From Paenibacillus psychroresistens (lineage in GTDB: Bacteria > Bacillota > Bacilli > Paenibacillales > NBRC-103111): DNA of 64,000 bases. Of the stretch, positions 42,395 through 54,000 are shown one piece after another (positions within the stretch are counted from its first letter, which is position 1; every line of letters begins with the position of its first letter). The notes beneath the pieces were generated by a model. The model saw nothing but the letters and a program-made list of their open reading frames with translations, was not told where the DNA came from and searched no databases. The position numbers and the translations under genes were made by a program. Location of the stretch: contig NZ_CP034235.1 in NCBI RefSeq assembly GCF_009728935.1, positions 1,501,501 through 1,565,500 on the forward strand, read 5' to 3'.

Positions 42395-42987
42395 AAATCG
42401 ATCACTCGCTGCCGCTTGAATACAGCACAGAACAAAATCAGATCAATATTCTAGGATTCTGGATTTTTCTCGGAGCTGAAATTATGCTGTTTGGTACTCT
42501 ATTTGCATCGTATTTCACATTAGTGGATCGAGGAGCACTTGGGCCAACGGGTAAAGAAATTTTTGAGATCACCCCAGTACTCATAGAAACCATTTTGTTA
42601 TTAACAAGCAGCTTCATCATTGGTCTTGGCATTCATGCCATGAGGATTGGCAACAAGAAAGCCATGATGGTTTTCTTCGGGATCACTCTTCTGCTTGGTG
42701 CAGGCTTCCTGACTGTCGAAATATTTGAGTTCATTCATTATGTTCATATTGGAGCAGGACTGCAAACCAGTGCATTTACAGCAATCCTGTTAACCACATT
42801 GGGGACACATGGAGCGCATGTAACATTTGGTCTGTTCTGGGGATTATTCATCTTATTGCAGGTGAAGCGAGACGGGTTGACGCCAGAGACAGCTAATAAG
42901 TCGTTCATTTTCTCGCTTTACTGGCATTTCTTGGACGTAGTGTGGATATTCATCTTCAGCTTTGTCTATCTGAAAGGAATGATGTAG
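42391..42987 (+). CDS. qoxC: aa3-type menaquinol oxidase subunit III
   Basis: 198 residues, five membrane segments, typical COX3-type motifs: [32 protein letters not shown] and the closing [18 protein letters not shown]. Overlaps the end of qoxB and precedes qoxD by one base. Confidence 0.95.
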   Translation: MKIDHSLPLEYSTEQNQINILGFWIFLGAEIMLFGTLFASYFTLVDRGALGPTGKEIFEITPVLIETILLLTSSFIIGLGIHAMRIGNKKAMMVFFGITLLLGAGFLTVEIFEFIHYVHIGAGLQTSAFTAILLTTLGTHGAHVTFGLFWGLFILLQVKRDGLTPETANKSFIFSLYWHFLDVVWIFIFSFVYLKGMM

Positions 42988-42988
42988 C

Positions 42989-43273
42989 ATGAAAGAGCTA
43001 TTCCCGCGCAAACAAGTCATGGGATTTGCATTCTCGTTGATCCTTACTGCTATTGCTCTTGCCGTTTACTTCTTGGACTTGTCATTCAGTATCGGGATGA
43101 CCATACTTCTTGTAACAGCATTCATACAAGCAGGTCTTCAACTCGTAGTGTTTATGCATGCGGGGGAAACAGGTGATAGAGGACCTATCTACACGAATAT
43201 CTATTTTGCATTAGCCATAGCATTAATTACTGTTTTCGGTACATTGTTATGTATGGTTTGGGGTTTTGTGTGA
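42989..43273 (+). CDS. qoxD: aa3-type menaquinol oxidase subunit IV
   Basis: 94 residues, three membrane segments: VMGFAFSLILTAIALAVYF, IGMTILLVTAFIQAGLQLVVFMH and the C-terminal IALITVFGTLLCMVWGF. The pattern AFIQAGLQLVVFMH is typical of CyoD/QoxD, an assembly subunit. Last gene of the operon, closed by a perfect hairpin. Confidence 0.94.
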   Translation: MKELFPRKQVMGFAFSLILTAIALAVYFLDLSFSIGMTILLVTAFIQAGLQLVVFMHAGETGDRGPIYTNIYFALAIALITVFGTLLCMVWGFV

Positions 43274-43282
43274 CTCTAGTCT

Positions 43283-43314
43283 AAAAAGGAGCGCCAGTAA
43301 AGGCGCTCCTTTTT
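43283..43314. terminator. Bidirectional terminator, perfect 13-bp stem
   Basis: AAAAAGGAGCGCC (43283-43295), 6-base loop, GGCGCTCCTTTTT (43302-43314). Serves both qoxD and the convergent small gene at 43324. Confidence 0.95.
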
Positions 43315-43323
43315 ACCCTCAAA

Positions 43324-43542
43324 TTAACCTCTCCCGGTCTTTCCTAACATCTCTTCCGTGGCTACAAAAAACACGCCCATCAAAAAAATTACGACTGCTC
43401 CCACAATCGTCCCAATGCCAATTGGTACCAAGTGGCTATAATTACTGCCAAAAAGACCCAGCATAAAAGTGATAAATCCTATTAAAAGTAACGAAATACC
43501 TACAAACTTTACTGCGTTTAGTATTTGCGTATTATTTTCCAA
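43324..43542 (-). CDS. Small two-segment membrane protein, unknown
   Basis: 72 residues with two hydrophobic segments (FVGISLLLIGFITFMLGLFG and IGIGTIVGAVVIFLMGVFFVA) joined by a short loop, and a basic Gly-rich tail. TTG start with GGGAGTGA upstream, within ideal distance. Not assigned to a family. Convergent to qoxD and sharing its terminator. Confidence 0.65.
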   Translation of the reverse strand: MENNTQILNAVKFVGISLLLIGFITFMLGLFGSNYSHLVPIGIGTIVGAVVIFLMGVFFVATEEMLGKTGRG

Positions 43543-43668
43543 CTTAGATCACTCCCTATACTCTATATTATTCACGTTGTTCACAGAATCGTCAATCTTT
43601 TTTTATGAAATGTATAAAATATAAATATTGATCATCCATTGAAATGGGGGCAGCGATGTGAGTCGTGG

Positions 43669-44214
43669 TTAATCCGCACTATCTATCAATTTTTGAATAT
43701 GCTTTTCAAGTTGTTCTGGCGGGAGTAGATGAATGGCTTCCTTCAGATTTCCTTTTTTGTCTATAAGAAACGTAGTGGGGATAAAAGCGACTCGAAAAGC
43801 CTTTGCTGCATCGCCCTTCGAATCGAGTAAAATCGGGAAATTCAAATTATTAATCTCGTTAAATTTGTGAACTTCTTTCAGGCTATCTTTCATCGTAATG
43901 TTCACGGCATATAAATCCAATTGCGACTGATATTTATCGTATATTTTTTGTAATGCCGGAATTTCTTCTTGACAGGGGATGCACCAGGATGCCCAGAAAT
44001 TAATGATTAGAGGTTTCACCCTCGAGCCACCTAGCTGATATTCTTCTTCATCTAATCCCTTTAACAAAATGGAGGGAACCCTTCCATCATTACTCAAACT
44101 TTTAGCTGCTGTTAAAGATCTTTGAATATGCCTTTTTGTAAATGTTTGATAACTCACATATAAAACGAGTGTTAATAGCATAACTATCACAATGATTCGG
44201 AACATGCTTTTCAT
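43669..44214 (-). CDS. Membrane-anchored thioredoxin-like protein (TlpA/ResA type)
   Basis: 181 residues: one N-terminal membrane anchor (7-26) and an extracytoplasmic thioredoxin fold with the redox motif WASWCIPCQEE and cis-Pro in FIPTTFLID. ResA/TlpA proteins reduce disulfides in apocytochrome c or in oxidase copper sites. Location between the quinol oxidase and the lipoprotein/ABC run is suggestive but not decisive. AAGGAAG precedes the ATG. Confidence 0.9.
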   Translation of the reverse strand: MKSMFRIIVIVMLLTLVLYVSYQTFTKRHIQRSLTAAKSLSNDGRVPSILLKGLDEEEYQLGGSRVKPLIINFWASWCIPCQEEIPALQKIYDKYQSQLDLYAVNITMKDSLKEVHKFNEINNLNFPILLDSKGDAAKAFRVAFIPTTFLIDKKGNLKEAIHLLPPEQLEKHIQKLIDSAD

Positions 44215-44335
44215 TTAATATCTTCCTTTGCTGATAATGTGAAATTTAAGGGAGTTGCTGGATCTAATAGGTGAAGTCTATCACATCCAACATAGCATAT
44301 ATATACTATAAAAATGTAAGCGCGGGACATTTTAC

Positions 44336-44362
44336 AACTTAATAATATCTTAATATTAAGTT
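44336..44362. repeat. 9-bp inverted repeat in the divergent spacer
   Basis: AACTTAATA (44336-44344), 9 bases, TATTAAGTT (44354-44362), between the divergent thioredoxin and lipoprotein genes; possible operator. Very AT-rich, so weight is low. Confidence 0.35.
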
Positions 44363-44483
44363 AACGTTCGCATTACAATTGTTTAATACTATATAGATTG
44401 ATGATGTAACATATGAATATTTAAATCAATCAGACTGTTGTGCTCATTGAAGAATAGAAGGGGCGAAATAGGAGGCAGACAGC

Positions 44484-45002
44484 ATGAGAGATTTACACAG
44501 CAAGAGGATTATATGGTTTCTTATTATCATTGTTTTAATAGGATGCTTATTCGGATGTGGACAAAACGGAACGGAGCAATCGATATCTAGAACAGCCGAG
44601 CCTTTCACACCAGTTGCTGTTCAAGCAAAGAAAGATTACCAAAAACTAGTTTTTGATGATTTTTATTCTGACAAAGAGAGTAAGACTCTTTCACCAAAAA
44701 TATCAGGTATGTCAGGACAACTAGTTCAGATTGATGGATTTATGGCTCCTCCGCTTACGCCGGAATTGGAGTTTTTTGTGCTGACCCGTTATATGATGGA
44801 GCAGTGTCCATTCTGCGCCGCGCTTGCTCAGTGGCCAGCCGATATAGTCCTTGTTTATATGCCAGAAGGACAGTCGATGGAAGTTACAGACCATCCGTTA
44901 ATTGTCAAGGGAAGGCTTGAGGTTGGGGAAGAGACAGACGAACAAACCGGATTTGTCAGTCTTGTAAGGATCTATGTAGAGAAAATCGAGGTACTAGAAT
45001 AA
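44484..45002 (+). CDS. Lipoprotein, DUF3299-like, linked to an ABC transporter
   Basis: 172 residues. Lipobox IGCLFGC with lipidated Cys25, then a domain with GQLVQIDGFMAPPLTPELEF and a CxxC (EQCPFCAALAQWP). This resembles the DUF3299 group of envelope lipoproteins, whose motif is a small beta-barrel with a central Cys and a Pro-rich segment. Family assignment is from memory and pattern only. The stop overlaps the ABC ATPase start by one base (TAATG), so it belongs to that transporter operon. The CxxC suggests metal or thiol chemistry. Confidence 0.72.
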   Translation: MRDLHSKRIIWFLIIIVLIGCLFGCGQNGTEQSISRTAEPFTPVAVQAKKDYQKLVFDDFYSDKESKTLSPKISGMSGQLVQIDGFMAPPLTPELEFFVLTRYMMEQCPFCAALAQWPADIVLVYMPEGQSMEVTDHPLIVKGRLEVGEETDEQTGFVSLVRIYVEKIEVLE

Positions 45003-45700
45003 TGCTTTTGATTAAACAACTGGTTAAAACATACTCCAGCGAACATCAGCCCATTACAATATTAACTCTTCCTTTACTTGAAGTATCCGAGCAGCAAAAG
45101 GTTGCTATAGTCGGTCCAAGCGGATGTGGGAAAAGCACATTACTCAATATTATTGCGGGAATTGTCCGCCCCTCTTCAGGAGAAGTAAATGTACTAGGTA
45201 CGGACATTTTGCAGCTGAGAGAAACAAGGATGGACGCTTTTCGCTCCCGTCATATTGGCTATGTATTTCAAAATTTTAATTTGTTGTCTGGTTTTACAGC
45301 TTTGGAAAATGTAATGTTCGCTATGCAATTTGCCAAAGTAATTCCCCAAAAAGAACGGAAAGCTCGTGGGCTAGAGCTGTTGGATCGAGTTGGTCTTATT
45401 CACCGTTTGAATAATAAAGTGAACCGACTTAGTCAAGGCGAGCAGCAGCGCGTAGCGATTGCGCGAGCACTTGCTAATAAGCCACCTCTTGTTTTGGCGG
45501 ATGAGCCTACCGCAAGTCTAGATTCCGATAATTCAGCCTTAGTGTTCAATCTCCTTGTCGAAATGTGTTCTCAGTTTAACTCTGCGCTAATTGTCAGCAC
45601 ACACGATATAGATATGGCAAATCAAATGGATTATATTTTTCATTTGAGAAAGCGTTCTGAGTCCGATGATGTGGAGGCTATGAGCGATGTCTTTGCTTAA
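45002..45700 (+). CDS. ABC transporter ATP-binding protein, LolD/MacB type
   Basis: 232 residues with all ATPase motifs: Walker A VGPSGCGKSTLLN, Q-loop FQNFNLLSG, signature LSQGEQQRVAIARALANKP, Walker B LVLADEPTASLDS and switch His in STHDIDMA. Sequence type is that of LolD/MacB/FtsE ATPases that pair with FtsX-like permeases and work on envelope proteins or ligands rather than classical import. Overlaps the permease by 14 bases. Confidence 0.94.
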   Translation: MLLIKQLVKTYSSEHQPITILTLPLLEVSEQQKVAIVGPSGCGKSTLLNIIAGIVRPSSGEVNVLGTDILQLRETRMDAFRSRHIGYVFQNFNLLSGFTALENVMFAMQFAKVIPQKERKARGLELLDRVGLIHRLNNKVNRLSQGEQQRVAIARALANKPPLVLADEPTASLDSDNSALVFNLLVEMCSQFNSALIVSTHDIDMANQMDYIFHLRKRSESDDVEAMSDVFA

Positions 45701-46907
45701 TATCGTTTATCGTAATCTGTTAAACCGGAAGCTGCAATCCATAGTCACGATCATCATTGTTGCAGTTGGGGTTGCACTGTCCCAAAGTGTGATGTTAATA
45801 TCCGACGGCATGAAGGAAGGTATGAAGCAGACAAGTGGTCCCTACGGTATGTTAGTTGGATCTAAAGGCAGCTCAACACAGCTGGTCATGAACACCATCT
45901 TCCTATCGGATACCCCGCTTGGAAATCTGGATTATGCATATTTTGAAAAGCTGCGCAGCGATGCCAGAGTCAGCCAACTCGTGCCATTCGGCATGGGAGA
46001 TAATTATAAAGGGTTTCGTATTATTGGAACCAATATGGATTTTTTTGAAATAAGAGAAAAGTTAAGTGATCCGCCTTACTTTCGCTTGAAGGAAGGGAGA
46101 TCTTTTAAACAGCCGTTTGAAATTGTACTCGGTGCCGAAACCGCGCGACAAGGGAATCTAAAAGTAGGGGATACCTTTATTGCAAGTCATGGCGCTGTGG
46201 CTACTCAAGGGGAAGAAGAGCACCATAATGAGAATCCATATATCGTGGTCGGAGTTCTTGCAAAAACCTTTAGCTCGGCTGATCTTGGTATTTACACACC
46301 TTTGGAAAGCTATTGGATTAGTCACACCCAGCCTGAATCTATGGATTTGAATAACAAAGAAACAAAACGAGGAGTGACAGCGATTCTCGTGAAGCCTGAC
46401 AGTTATGTAAATCTATATGCAATGTACCAGGAAATCAATCTAGGCAAAGATGCACAGGCTGTTTTCCCGGGAAAAGAATTAGCCAAGCTGTTCGACATGA
46501 TTGGAAGTGGGAAAAAGGTATTAGAATGGATTAGCTATGCTGTTCTGGGCATGGCTGGTTTATCCATCATGCTTTCCATGTATGGCTCCATGCTGGAAAG
46601 AAAACGGACCGTAGCTATTCTAAGGGCAATTGGTGCGAGCAAAAGCATAATTCTTGTATTGGTTTTTCTTGAAACATTTGTATTGATTTTGTTTGGTACT
46701 TTAGCAGGGGCAGTATTGGGGTACGGTATCGCCACGGTATTTGCTTCTTATATGATCAATGATCATGGAATAGGAATTGTTCCACTCTTCCATTTTAAGC
46801 TTTATCCTGTCGTATTTGGTGTCTGCTTCATTGGCATGGCGGGCAGCCTGATTCCAGCATTAAGCGCTTATCGGACAGAAGTGTCCAAATATCTAAATCC
46901 ACTGTAA
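45687..46907 (+). CDS. FtsX/MacB-type ABC permease
   Basis: 406-residue permease with the MacB topology: one N-terminal membrane segment (LQSIVTIIIVAVGVALSQSVML), a large extracytoplasmic domain (about 40-265) and three C-terminal segments with the FtsX core motif RKRTVAILRAIGASKSIILV. The extracytoplasmic part includes a His-rich spot (GEEEHHNENP). Such pairs couple ATP use to a mechanical stroke. Partner lipoprotein upstream and HupE-like protein downstream point to one complex or pathway. Confidence 0.9.
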   Translation: MSLLNIVYRNLLNRKLQSIVTIIIVAVGVALSQSVMLISDGMKEGMKQTSGPYGMLVGSKGSSTQLVMNTIFLSDTPLGNLDYAYFEKLRSDARVSQLVPFGMGDNYKGFRIIGTNMDFFEIREKLSDPPYFRLKEGRSFKQPFEIVLGAETARQGNLKVGDTFIASHGAVATQGEEEHHNENPYIVVGVLAKTFSSADLGIYTPLESYWISHTQPESMDLNNKETKRGVTAILVKPDSYVNLYAMYQEINLGKDAQAVFPGKELAKLFDMIGSGKKVLEWISYAVLGMAGLSIMLSMYGSMLERKRTVAILRAIGASKSIILVLVFLETFVLILFGTLAGAVLGYGIATVFASYMINDHGIGIVPLFHFKLYPVVFGVCFIGMAGSLIPALSAYRTEVSKYLNPL

Positions 46908-46925
46908 AGAAGGAGAAGAGTGAAT

Positions 46926-48035
46926 ATGTCAAGTTGCCGTAAAGTAAGTCTCGGTGCGGCTGTATGGCTGTTGTTTATGATGTTGTTCTCCATATCAATA
47001 AATACCGTTTACGCACATTTTCAAACGTTTGCTTATTCAGAGATTTCCATTGAAAACAAAACGATTCATTATACATTGTTATTGGATCCTTACGAGGTAG
47101 TTATCAGGTATCCCGATTTGGATGCCAATAGTAACGGATATGTAGAGTCTGAGGAAGTCGCAAACTTACAAAACAATTTGTTTGAATATGTAAAATCGAA
47201 TTTATCGGTTATCAATGAAAAAGTTGCAGGGATTCCTGAATTAAAGGAGGTGAGGCTTGAAGACCGGAAGAAAATCCCTATGCTTCGTTTTGATTTGGAA
47301 TACCCGTTTTCTAAGCCTATTGGCAACTTCGAAATCGAATATAGTTTCTTTTTCCAAGATACAGATCCGCAGCATCAAAATTTCGTCACTATTGTAAAAG
47401 GTGACAAAACTGTGGAAAAGATCATTGACAAAGAACATAATATTTTGACAAATGAGGTTTTTGGAATGAATGAGATTACTGTTTCTATTCCCAATTGGAC
47501 CAGTATCTTATTGCGGTATATGAGTCTTGGCATGGAACATATATGGTCAGGAATTGATCATATGCTATTTCTGGCTGTTCTGATTATTGGAGGGGGAAGT
47601 AAACGGGAATATTTAAAAATTCTTACAGCGTTTACGCTTGGCCACTGTATCACATTGGGGTTATCCGTTATGGAAGTTGTTGTCATTTCCCCTAAAATTA
47701 TCGAACCTTTGATCGCATTGAGCATTATTTATGTAGCCGTAGAGAATATCATTTGGAAGAGGCTGCAGTGGCGTTGGCTGGTTACCCTTATTTTTGGTTT
47801 AATTCATGGCTTTGGGTTTTCCTACATCCTCCAGGGGATGCTGACCAGTCATTTTGCTTTGTCGCTGGTTTCGTTCAACCTAGGTGTTGAAATAGGACAA
47901 ATTGTTGTGCTCGCTGTTCTATTGCCGCTGGTCTGGTACTTGGCCAAAAAGAAGTGGTTGTTAAAAACAAGCTATGGCATATCTGGAATTGTTGGAGCTA
48001 TTGGAGTTTTTTGGTTTATTGAACGGGTTTTATAA
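46926..48035 (+). CDS. HupE/UreJ-like membrane protein with an EF-hand
   Basis: 369 residues. Signal peptide (to about residue 30, ending VYAHF), an extracytoplasmic domain of about 160 residues with a full calcium-type EF-hand loop (DANSNGYVESEE), then six or seven membrane segments with the HupE_UreJ_2 histidine motifs MEHIWSGIDHMLFL, FTLGHCITLGL, GLIHGFGFS and FNLGVEIGQ. HupE/UreJ proteins are nickel or other divalent-metal permeases. ATG 46926 is preferred (GGAG 10 bases ahead) to GTG 46920. It follows the permease by 18 bases, and the S-layer PHP gene starts 46 bases later. Confidence 0.85.
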   Translation: MSSCRKVSLGAAVWLLFMMLFSISINTVYAHFQTFAYSEISIENKTIHYTLLLDPYEVVIRYPDLDANSNGYVESEEVANLQNNLFEYVKSNLSVINEKVAGIPELKEVRLEDRKKIPMLRFDLEYPFSKPIGNFEIEYSFFFQDTDPQHQNFVTIVKGDKTVEKIIDKEHNILTNEVFGMNEITVSIPNWTSILLRYMSLGMEHIWSGIDHMLFLAVLIIGGGSKREYLKILTAFTLGHCITLGLSVMEVVVISPKIIEPLIALSIIYVAVENIIWKRLQWRWLVTLIFGLIHGFGFSYILQGMLTSHFALSLVSFNLGVEIGQIVVLAVLLPLVWYLAKKKWLLKTSYGISGIVGAIGVFWFIERVL

Positions 48036-48081
48036 AGAGATAGATATTTTGGATACGATAACTGGAGGAGAAACGCACAAC

Positions 48082-51000
48082 ATGTTAATATCAATTCGAA
48101 AAAAACTAAAGAAATTGCTGCCTGTGCTGCTTTCCATAGGTCTTATGCTGCAAATGGTTCCGCAAGAAGTCTCATCTGCTAGCGATGTAACGGCCGGGGT
48201 GAGCAACGCACTGCTTAATTTTACATATCCTGCAGCTAAAACTAAGGATATTGCTAACGGGGAGCAATATTATTATGCAGCAAATAGTAAAGCAAAGGTA
48301 GTTTTCTCGAGTAAAAGTGTAGGTAACGATGCTGCCGGTTCCTTATACGCTAAATACATGCCTGTCGATTTCGTGTTGAATGATACGAACCATAAAGAAA
48401 CGCTCGACTGGACGGAGTTTTTCTTGAGCGATACGATGTCGGATACTTGGAATAATAACGGAAAGCTGCTCGATTTCAGTTCGATGGATGTGACGAACGG
48501 AAATAAACTGGTGGCAACCGGTGCGGCCCAGGCTAATTCGAATTTAGGAGCCAAGGTAACTTATAAACTGCTTCCTGATGCACCAATCATGCAGATCATT
48601 GTTCACCTCGATAATAACGGAACCAGTGATTACAATGGATACTTGAATTATCAATTTGATAATGATGTAGGACAGCAGTTAGCTTACGCTCCGGGATTGA
48701 ATTTTTCCCCCACATCAGGTGGTTCACCGAGTAAATTGTTCTCTTCCGGATGGACAGGCAATTATTTGTATGACGGTGATAACACGGAAACTGGAGTTCC
48801 CGCTCACGGGATTGCCTGGTATGAGAATGAACCTACTGGCTTGAACGCTCAAGGTTACATATCAGGGGTTTGGTTCGACGCCAGTGTCAAAGCAGGCAAC
48901 AGCCGAGATATCGTTGTTTATCACATTACCGACTACCCTAGTGGAGGATCACAACCATATTCCAAAATCGCTGATTGGGCTGCAAAAATCCCCACACTCC
49001 TGAGTGATGAGGAAGAAATGGCAACAGTCACAGGTACGGTGTATGATTCGGATGGCTACGGTGTTAAAGGGGTTAAAGTAACAGCAAGGAATATTAGTGC
49101 GCAAGCGCTCAATTCCGCTACAACAGATAGCCAAGGCGAATATACCATGATGCTCCCTGTAGGTACTTATACGCTGACAGGCAGCAGAATGGCTTTTAGC
49201 GATTCCTCCAATTCTGTGGAAATTGCAGATATTAATAGTTCTTATAAGGTTAATTTGTATATGGAGGCCATTGAAGTATTGGCTAGCACGGGTAAACAAA
49301 TACCAGGCGGCTTATCTGAAGGAACCGCAAATGATATTATTCTAGAGAATCAGAAAATGGCTTTGACAGTGGCAAAAGAATTCAATGACACTCAATTACC
49401 AGGTGCAACACTCGGAAAACCAATCGATTTAGCGGTTCAGGGAGGGAATGACGGTCTTGACTGGATCAACCTGCCCTTAGTGAGTCGAGACCAGCCTTTA
49501 ATCAAAGATTCTTGGAATATTTTAACAGTTAAGAATCAAAGTGTAGAGATTGTGGAAAATTCAAATATCCAATCGGTCGTGAAAACTAGTGGTGTCGTGG
49601 ATGACGTATACACCCCTTTTCCAATTGAGACGACCTATACGATAAAGCCAAACGAAGATTGGGTCTATGTGGAGAGCGTCATTACGAATTCGTCCAATCA
49701 ACCGCAGACCGTATGGATCGGGGACGCGATGGATGTTGATGGGAGTACCAATGCATCTTATGTGCCGGGAATTGGTGTTGTTTCAGGTAATCTCGATCCA
49801 ATTGCTGGAAGCAAGCCTAGCTTGCCTTGGATTGCGATGTATAACGGCGATGATCCTGAAGCGTTTGGCATTATGTATGAAGGTGATTTTGCAGAAGGTT
49901 TTAGTGCTATGGGTTTCGAGCAATGGTTGGGGAGTCAGAAGCAAGTGACGATACCAGCAAATGGAAATTACAAGCTGCAGCGTTATTTGGTAGCCGCAAA
50001 TACTAATAGTTTTGCCAACAAATATGAAGCTGTCAATGCGGTTTATGAAGAGCTGCTTAAACAGAAAATGGGAGTCGAAACCAACCTCCAGTTAACTCCC
50101 TCAGGCATAATAACTCCTGGAGTTGAAGTGACAGCACGGGTCACCGTGACCAACAGCTCTGCGGAGTCAGTCGATGGGTTGAAAGCCAGCTTACGTCTAT
50201 CGGCCAATCTAACGACGACTAAAGAGCTGGAGCAGATGATAGGGACAATTGCGCCTAACAGCACTGTGACCGTGGAATGGCCTTTAAGCTCTTTGGAAGG
50301 CGGACGGGGAACTGCAAGCGTAGATGTCAAGAAGCAAGATAATATCTTGTCTACCCAGTCAAAAAGAATTTTCATTGACGGAACCGGATGGTATTCAGGG
50401 GATAACCATTCCCATAGCAAATGGAGCGATGGCAGTGGAACGATTCATGATAATTTTACATCTGCGAGAAACAAAGGTTTGGACTTTTTGACAGCGACTG
50501 ATCATAACAAGATTGGTCAACAAAACGATGTTGCTTTAGAAAACAGCGATGATTTTGTAGCTTTGTGGGGAGAAGAAATTTCGACATCAGGTGGACATTC
50601 CCTCGCATATAACATCAACGGACTCATTGATTGGAATAAGCCGGCACAGCAATATATCGACGATACGAATGCCAGCAACAACGGGCAAGGCATTCACTAT
50701 ATCGCACATCCATTTTATCCTGGACTGGAGTGGGATAACTGGGATGTTGATAATTTCACAGGGATCGAAGTATGGAACGGATTTTATCCACCTAAACACC
50801 CCGTCAATTTGCAAGCTGTTGCCAAATGGGATGAACTGAACAAACAAGGCAGACACATCTATGGGATATCGAACTCCGATGCCCATAATCCAGGCAAAGT
50901 CGGAGCGAATTACATCAGAGGCTATATGCCAAAGCTCGATAAAGAAAATATCATGGATGTACTTAAAAACGGAACGTACTATGGAACCAACGGTCCCCAT

Positions 51001-54000
51001 CTAACCTTTAACATGAACGGAAAAATGATGGGTCAAGATGTAGCTGTTCCACATAATGGCGATAGCGCTACTTTAGATTTCACAGGCTATTCGGAGCAAG
51101 GTTTGACGACAGTGCGACTAATCAAAAACGGGGATGTCGTACAGACATGGACGCCAAATGGAAACGATATCGCTGAACAACTCACTGTACAAGTAAATTC
51201 AGGGGATTTTTTCCGGATGGAGCTTGAGGGGAATAACGGAAAGTACGCTTATTCCAATCCAATATTCATCGTCGAAGATAATAGAAATGATGATTCTACA
51301 TTGAAGCAGTTGAACCTGAGTGCAGGCAACTTGAACCCAGTGTTCAATGCTAATTCAACAGAATATACAGTTAATGTTGGTAATAGTGAAAAAACTATCA
51401 CAATTACACCAGCAGTCAGCAACATTAAATCATCATTAGTAGTTATGGCAAACGGCGCAACTGTGAACACAAGTAGCGGTGCATATGGTCCAATCAGCCT
51501 TAACGAAGGACACAATACAATCACCTTTGAAGTAACAGCGGAGAACCAGACGAAGAAAACATATACGGTTGTAGTGAATCGTGAGGAACTGGTACTATCT
51601 GGTGATGCTACACTCAAGCAACTGACATTGAGCGAAGGCAGCTTAACGCCATCTTTTAAAAGAGATGTAATAAACTACAACGCAAATGTAGCTAATACAG
51701 TTAGCAGTTTGGCAGTTACCACATTGGTTTATGATGAGAATTCTTCCCTCATTGTCAAAGCGAATGGAAAAGTGGTAAGTGTTGTTGGTGGAGCATATGG
51801 TCCAATCGGGCTAAATTTTGGCGACAACACGCTGACCCTAGAAGTAACAGCGGAGAACCAGACGAAGAAAACTTATACGGTTGTAGTGAATCGTGAGGTT
51901 CCGATTCAATCTGATGATGCTACACTCAAGCAACTGACAATAAGCGAAGGTAGCTTAACGCCATCTTTTAAAAGAGATGTAATAAACTACAACGCAAATG
52001 TAGCTAATTCAGTTAGCAGTTTGGCAGTTACCGCATTGGTTTATGATGAGAATTCTTCCCTCATTATCAAAGCGAATGGAAAAGTGGTAACTGTTGGTGG
52101 CGGAGCGTATGGTCCAATCGGGCTAAATGTTGGCGACAACACGCTCATCCTAGAAGTAACAGCGGAGAACCAGACGAAGAAAACATATACGGTTGTAGTG
52201 AATCGTGAGGATCTGGTACTATCTGATGATGCTACGCTCAAGCAGCTGACAATAAGCGAAGGCAGCTTAACGCCATCTTTTAAAAGAGATGTAATAAACT
52301 ACAACGCAAATGTAGCTAATTCAGTTAGCAGTTTGGCAGTTACCGCATTGGTTTATGATGAGAATTCTTCCCTCATTATCAAAGCGAATGGAAAAGTGGT
52401 AACTGTTGGTGGCGGAGCGTATGGTCCAATCGGGCTAAATGTTGGCGACAACACGCTCATCCTAGAAGTAACAGCGGAGAACCAGACGAAGAAAACATAT
52501 ACGGTTGTAGTGAATCGTGAGGATCTGGTACTATCTGATGATGCTACGCTCAAGCAGCTGACAATAAGCGAAGGCAGCTTAACGCCAACTTTTAAAAGAG
52601 ATGTAATAAACTACAACGCAAATGTAGCTAATACAGTTAGCAGTTTGGCAGTTACCGCATTGGTTTATGATGTGAACTCTTCCCTCATTGTCAAAGCGAA
52701 TGGAAAAGTGGTAAGTGTTGGTGGCGGAGCGTATGGTCCAATCGGGCTAAATGTTGGCGACAATATAATCACCTTTGAAGTAACAGCGGAGAACCAGACG
52801 AAGAAAACATATAGGGTTGTAGTGAATCGTGAGGTTCCGATTCAATCTGATGATGCTACACTCAAGCAACTGACAATAAGCGAAGGCACCTTAACGCCAT
52901 CTTTTAAAAGAGATGTAATAAACTACAATTCAAATGTAGCTAATACAGTTAGCAGTCTGGCAGTTACCGCATTGGTTTATGATGAGAATTCTTCCCTCAT
53001 TGTCAAAGCGAATGGAAAAGTGGTAAGTGTTGTTGGCGGAGCATATGGTCCAATCGGGCTAAATGTAGGCGACAACACGCTGACCCTAGAAGTAACAGCT
53101 GAGAACCAGACGAAGAAAACATATACGGTTGTAGTGAATCGTGCTCTATCCCATGACGCAACACTTAAGCAATTGCAATTAGACAAAGGATCGATAGAAT
53201 TCTTGGCAGATAAATTAGAGTATGCGGTAAGTGTAGGTAATAGTGTGAGTAAGGTTACTGTTACTGCAGCCGCATATGATACACATGCTGCTCTTGAAAT
53301 TAATGATGTAGCAGTCAGTAATAAGCAGATAGATCTAGTTGAAGGAATAAATACGATTAAGGTTAAAGTAACGGCGCAAGATGGGACAGTCCAAACCTAT
53401 ACATTAACAATTACACGTGTTCTTTCTCAGATAGTAACCGATAAGCCAGTTCCCGTTTCTACAGTTCCATTAAGCTTAAAGGTACCAATTGAAGTAGTCG
53501 ATGCACGAATTCAAGCTGCACCTACTACAAATGGGAATACTAAACAAGCTACATTGCCATTTGTGGAGGCGTCTGTAGATACGTCGCTGGGGAATGTTAA
53601 TGTTTCATTTCCTTCTGGAGTAACGATTTCCGCTCCTTCTACTTGGGACGGAACGATTAAACTTCCAGCGGTACAAGCGAATAATAGTGTATTCATCAGT
53701 AATTCCAATGTAAGTGCTGTAATCGAAGTTGGAGTAGCAGATATGACACTGACTTTCGATAAGGCTGTAAGGTTGCTTATACCTAACCAGGCGTATAAGT
53801 CAGCTGGATTTGTAAAAGAAGGGGTCTTTGCATCAATTGATAATACTATTAGTGCGGATACTCAAGAAGCTGCAGATGCAGATCAAAAAATTGCTGCTGG
53901 TGGAGAGGCTAAAATTAATGTTGGGAATGATTTAGTTATTTGGACAGAGCATTTCACCAAATTTGTAAGCTATACAACGAATTCTCCATCTAATCCGCCT

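Noticed and set aside
51289..53424. Regularly spaced repeats that might suggest a CRISPR array or satellite DNA
   Set aside because: The period is 312 bases, the frame stays open throughout and each unit encodes one beta-sandwich domain, so they are protein-domain repeats.
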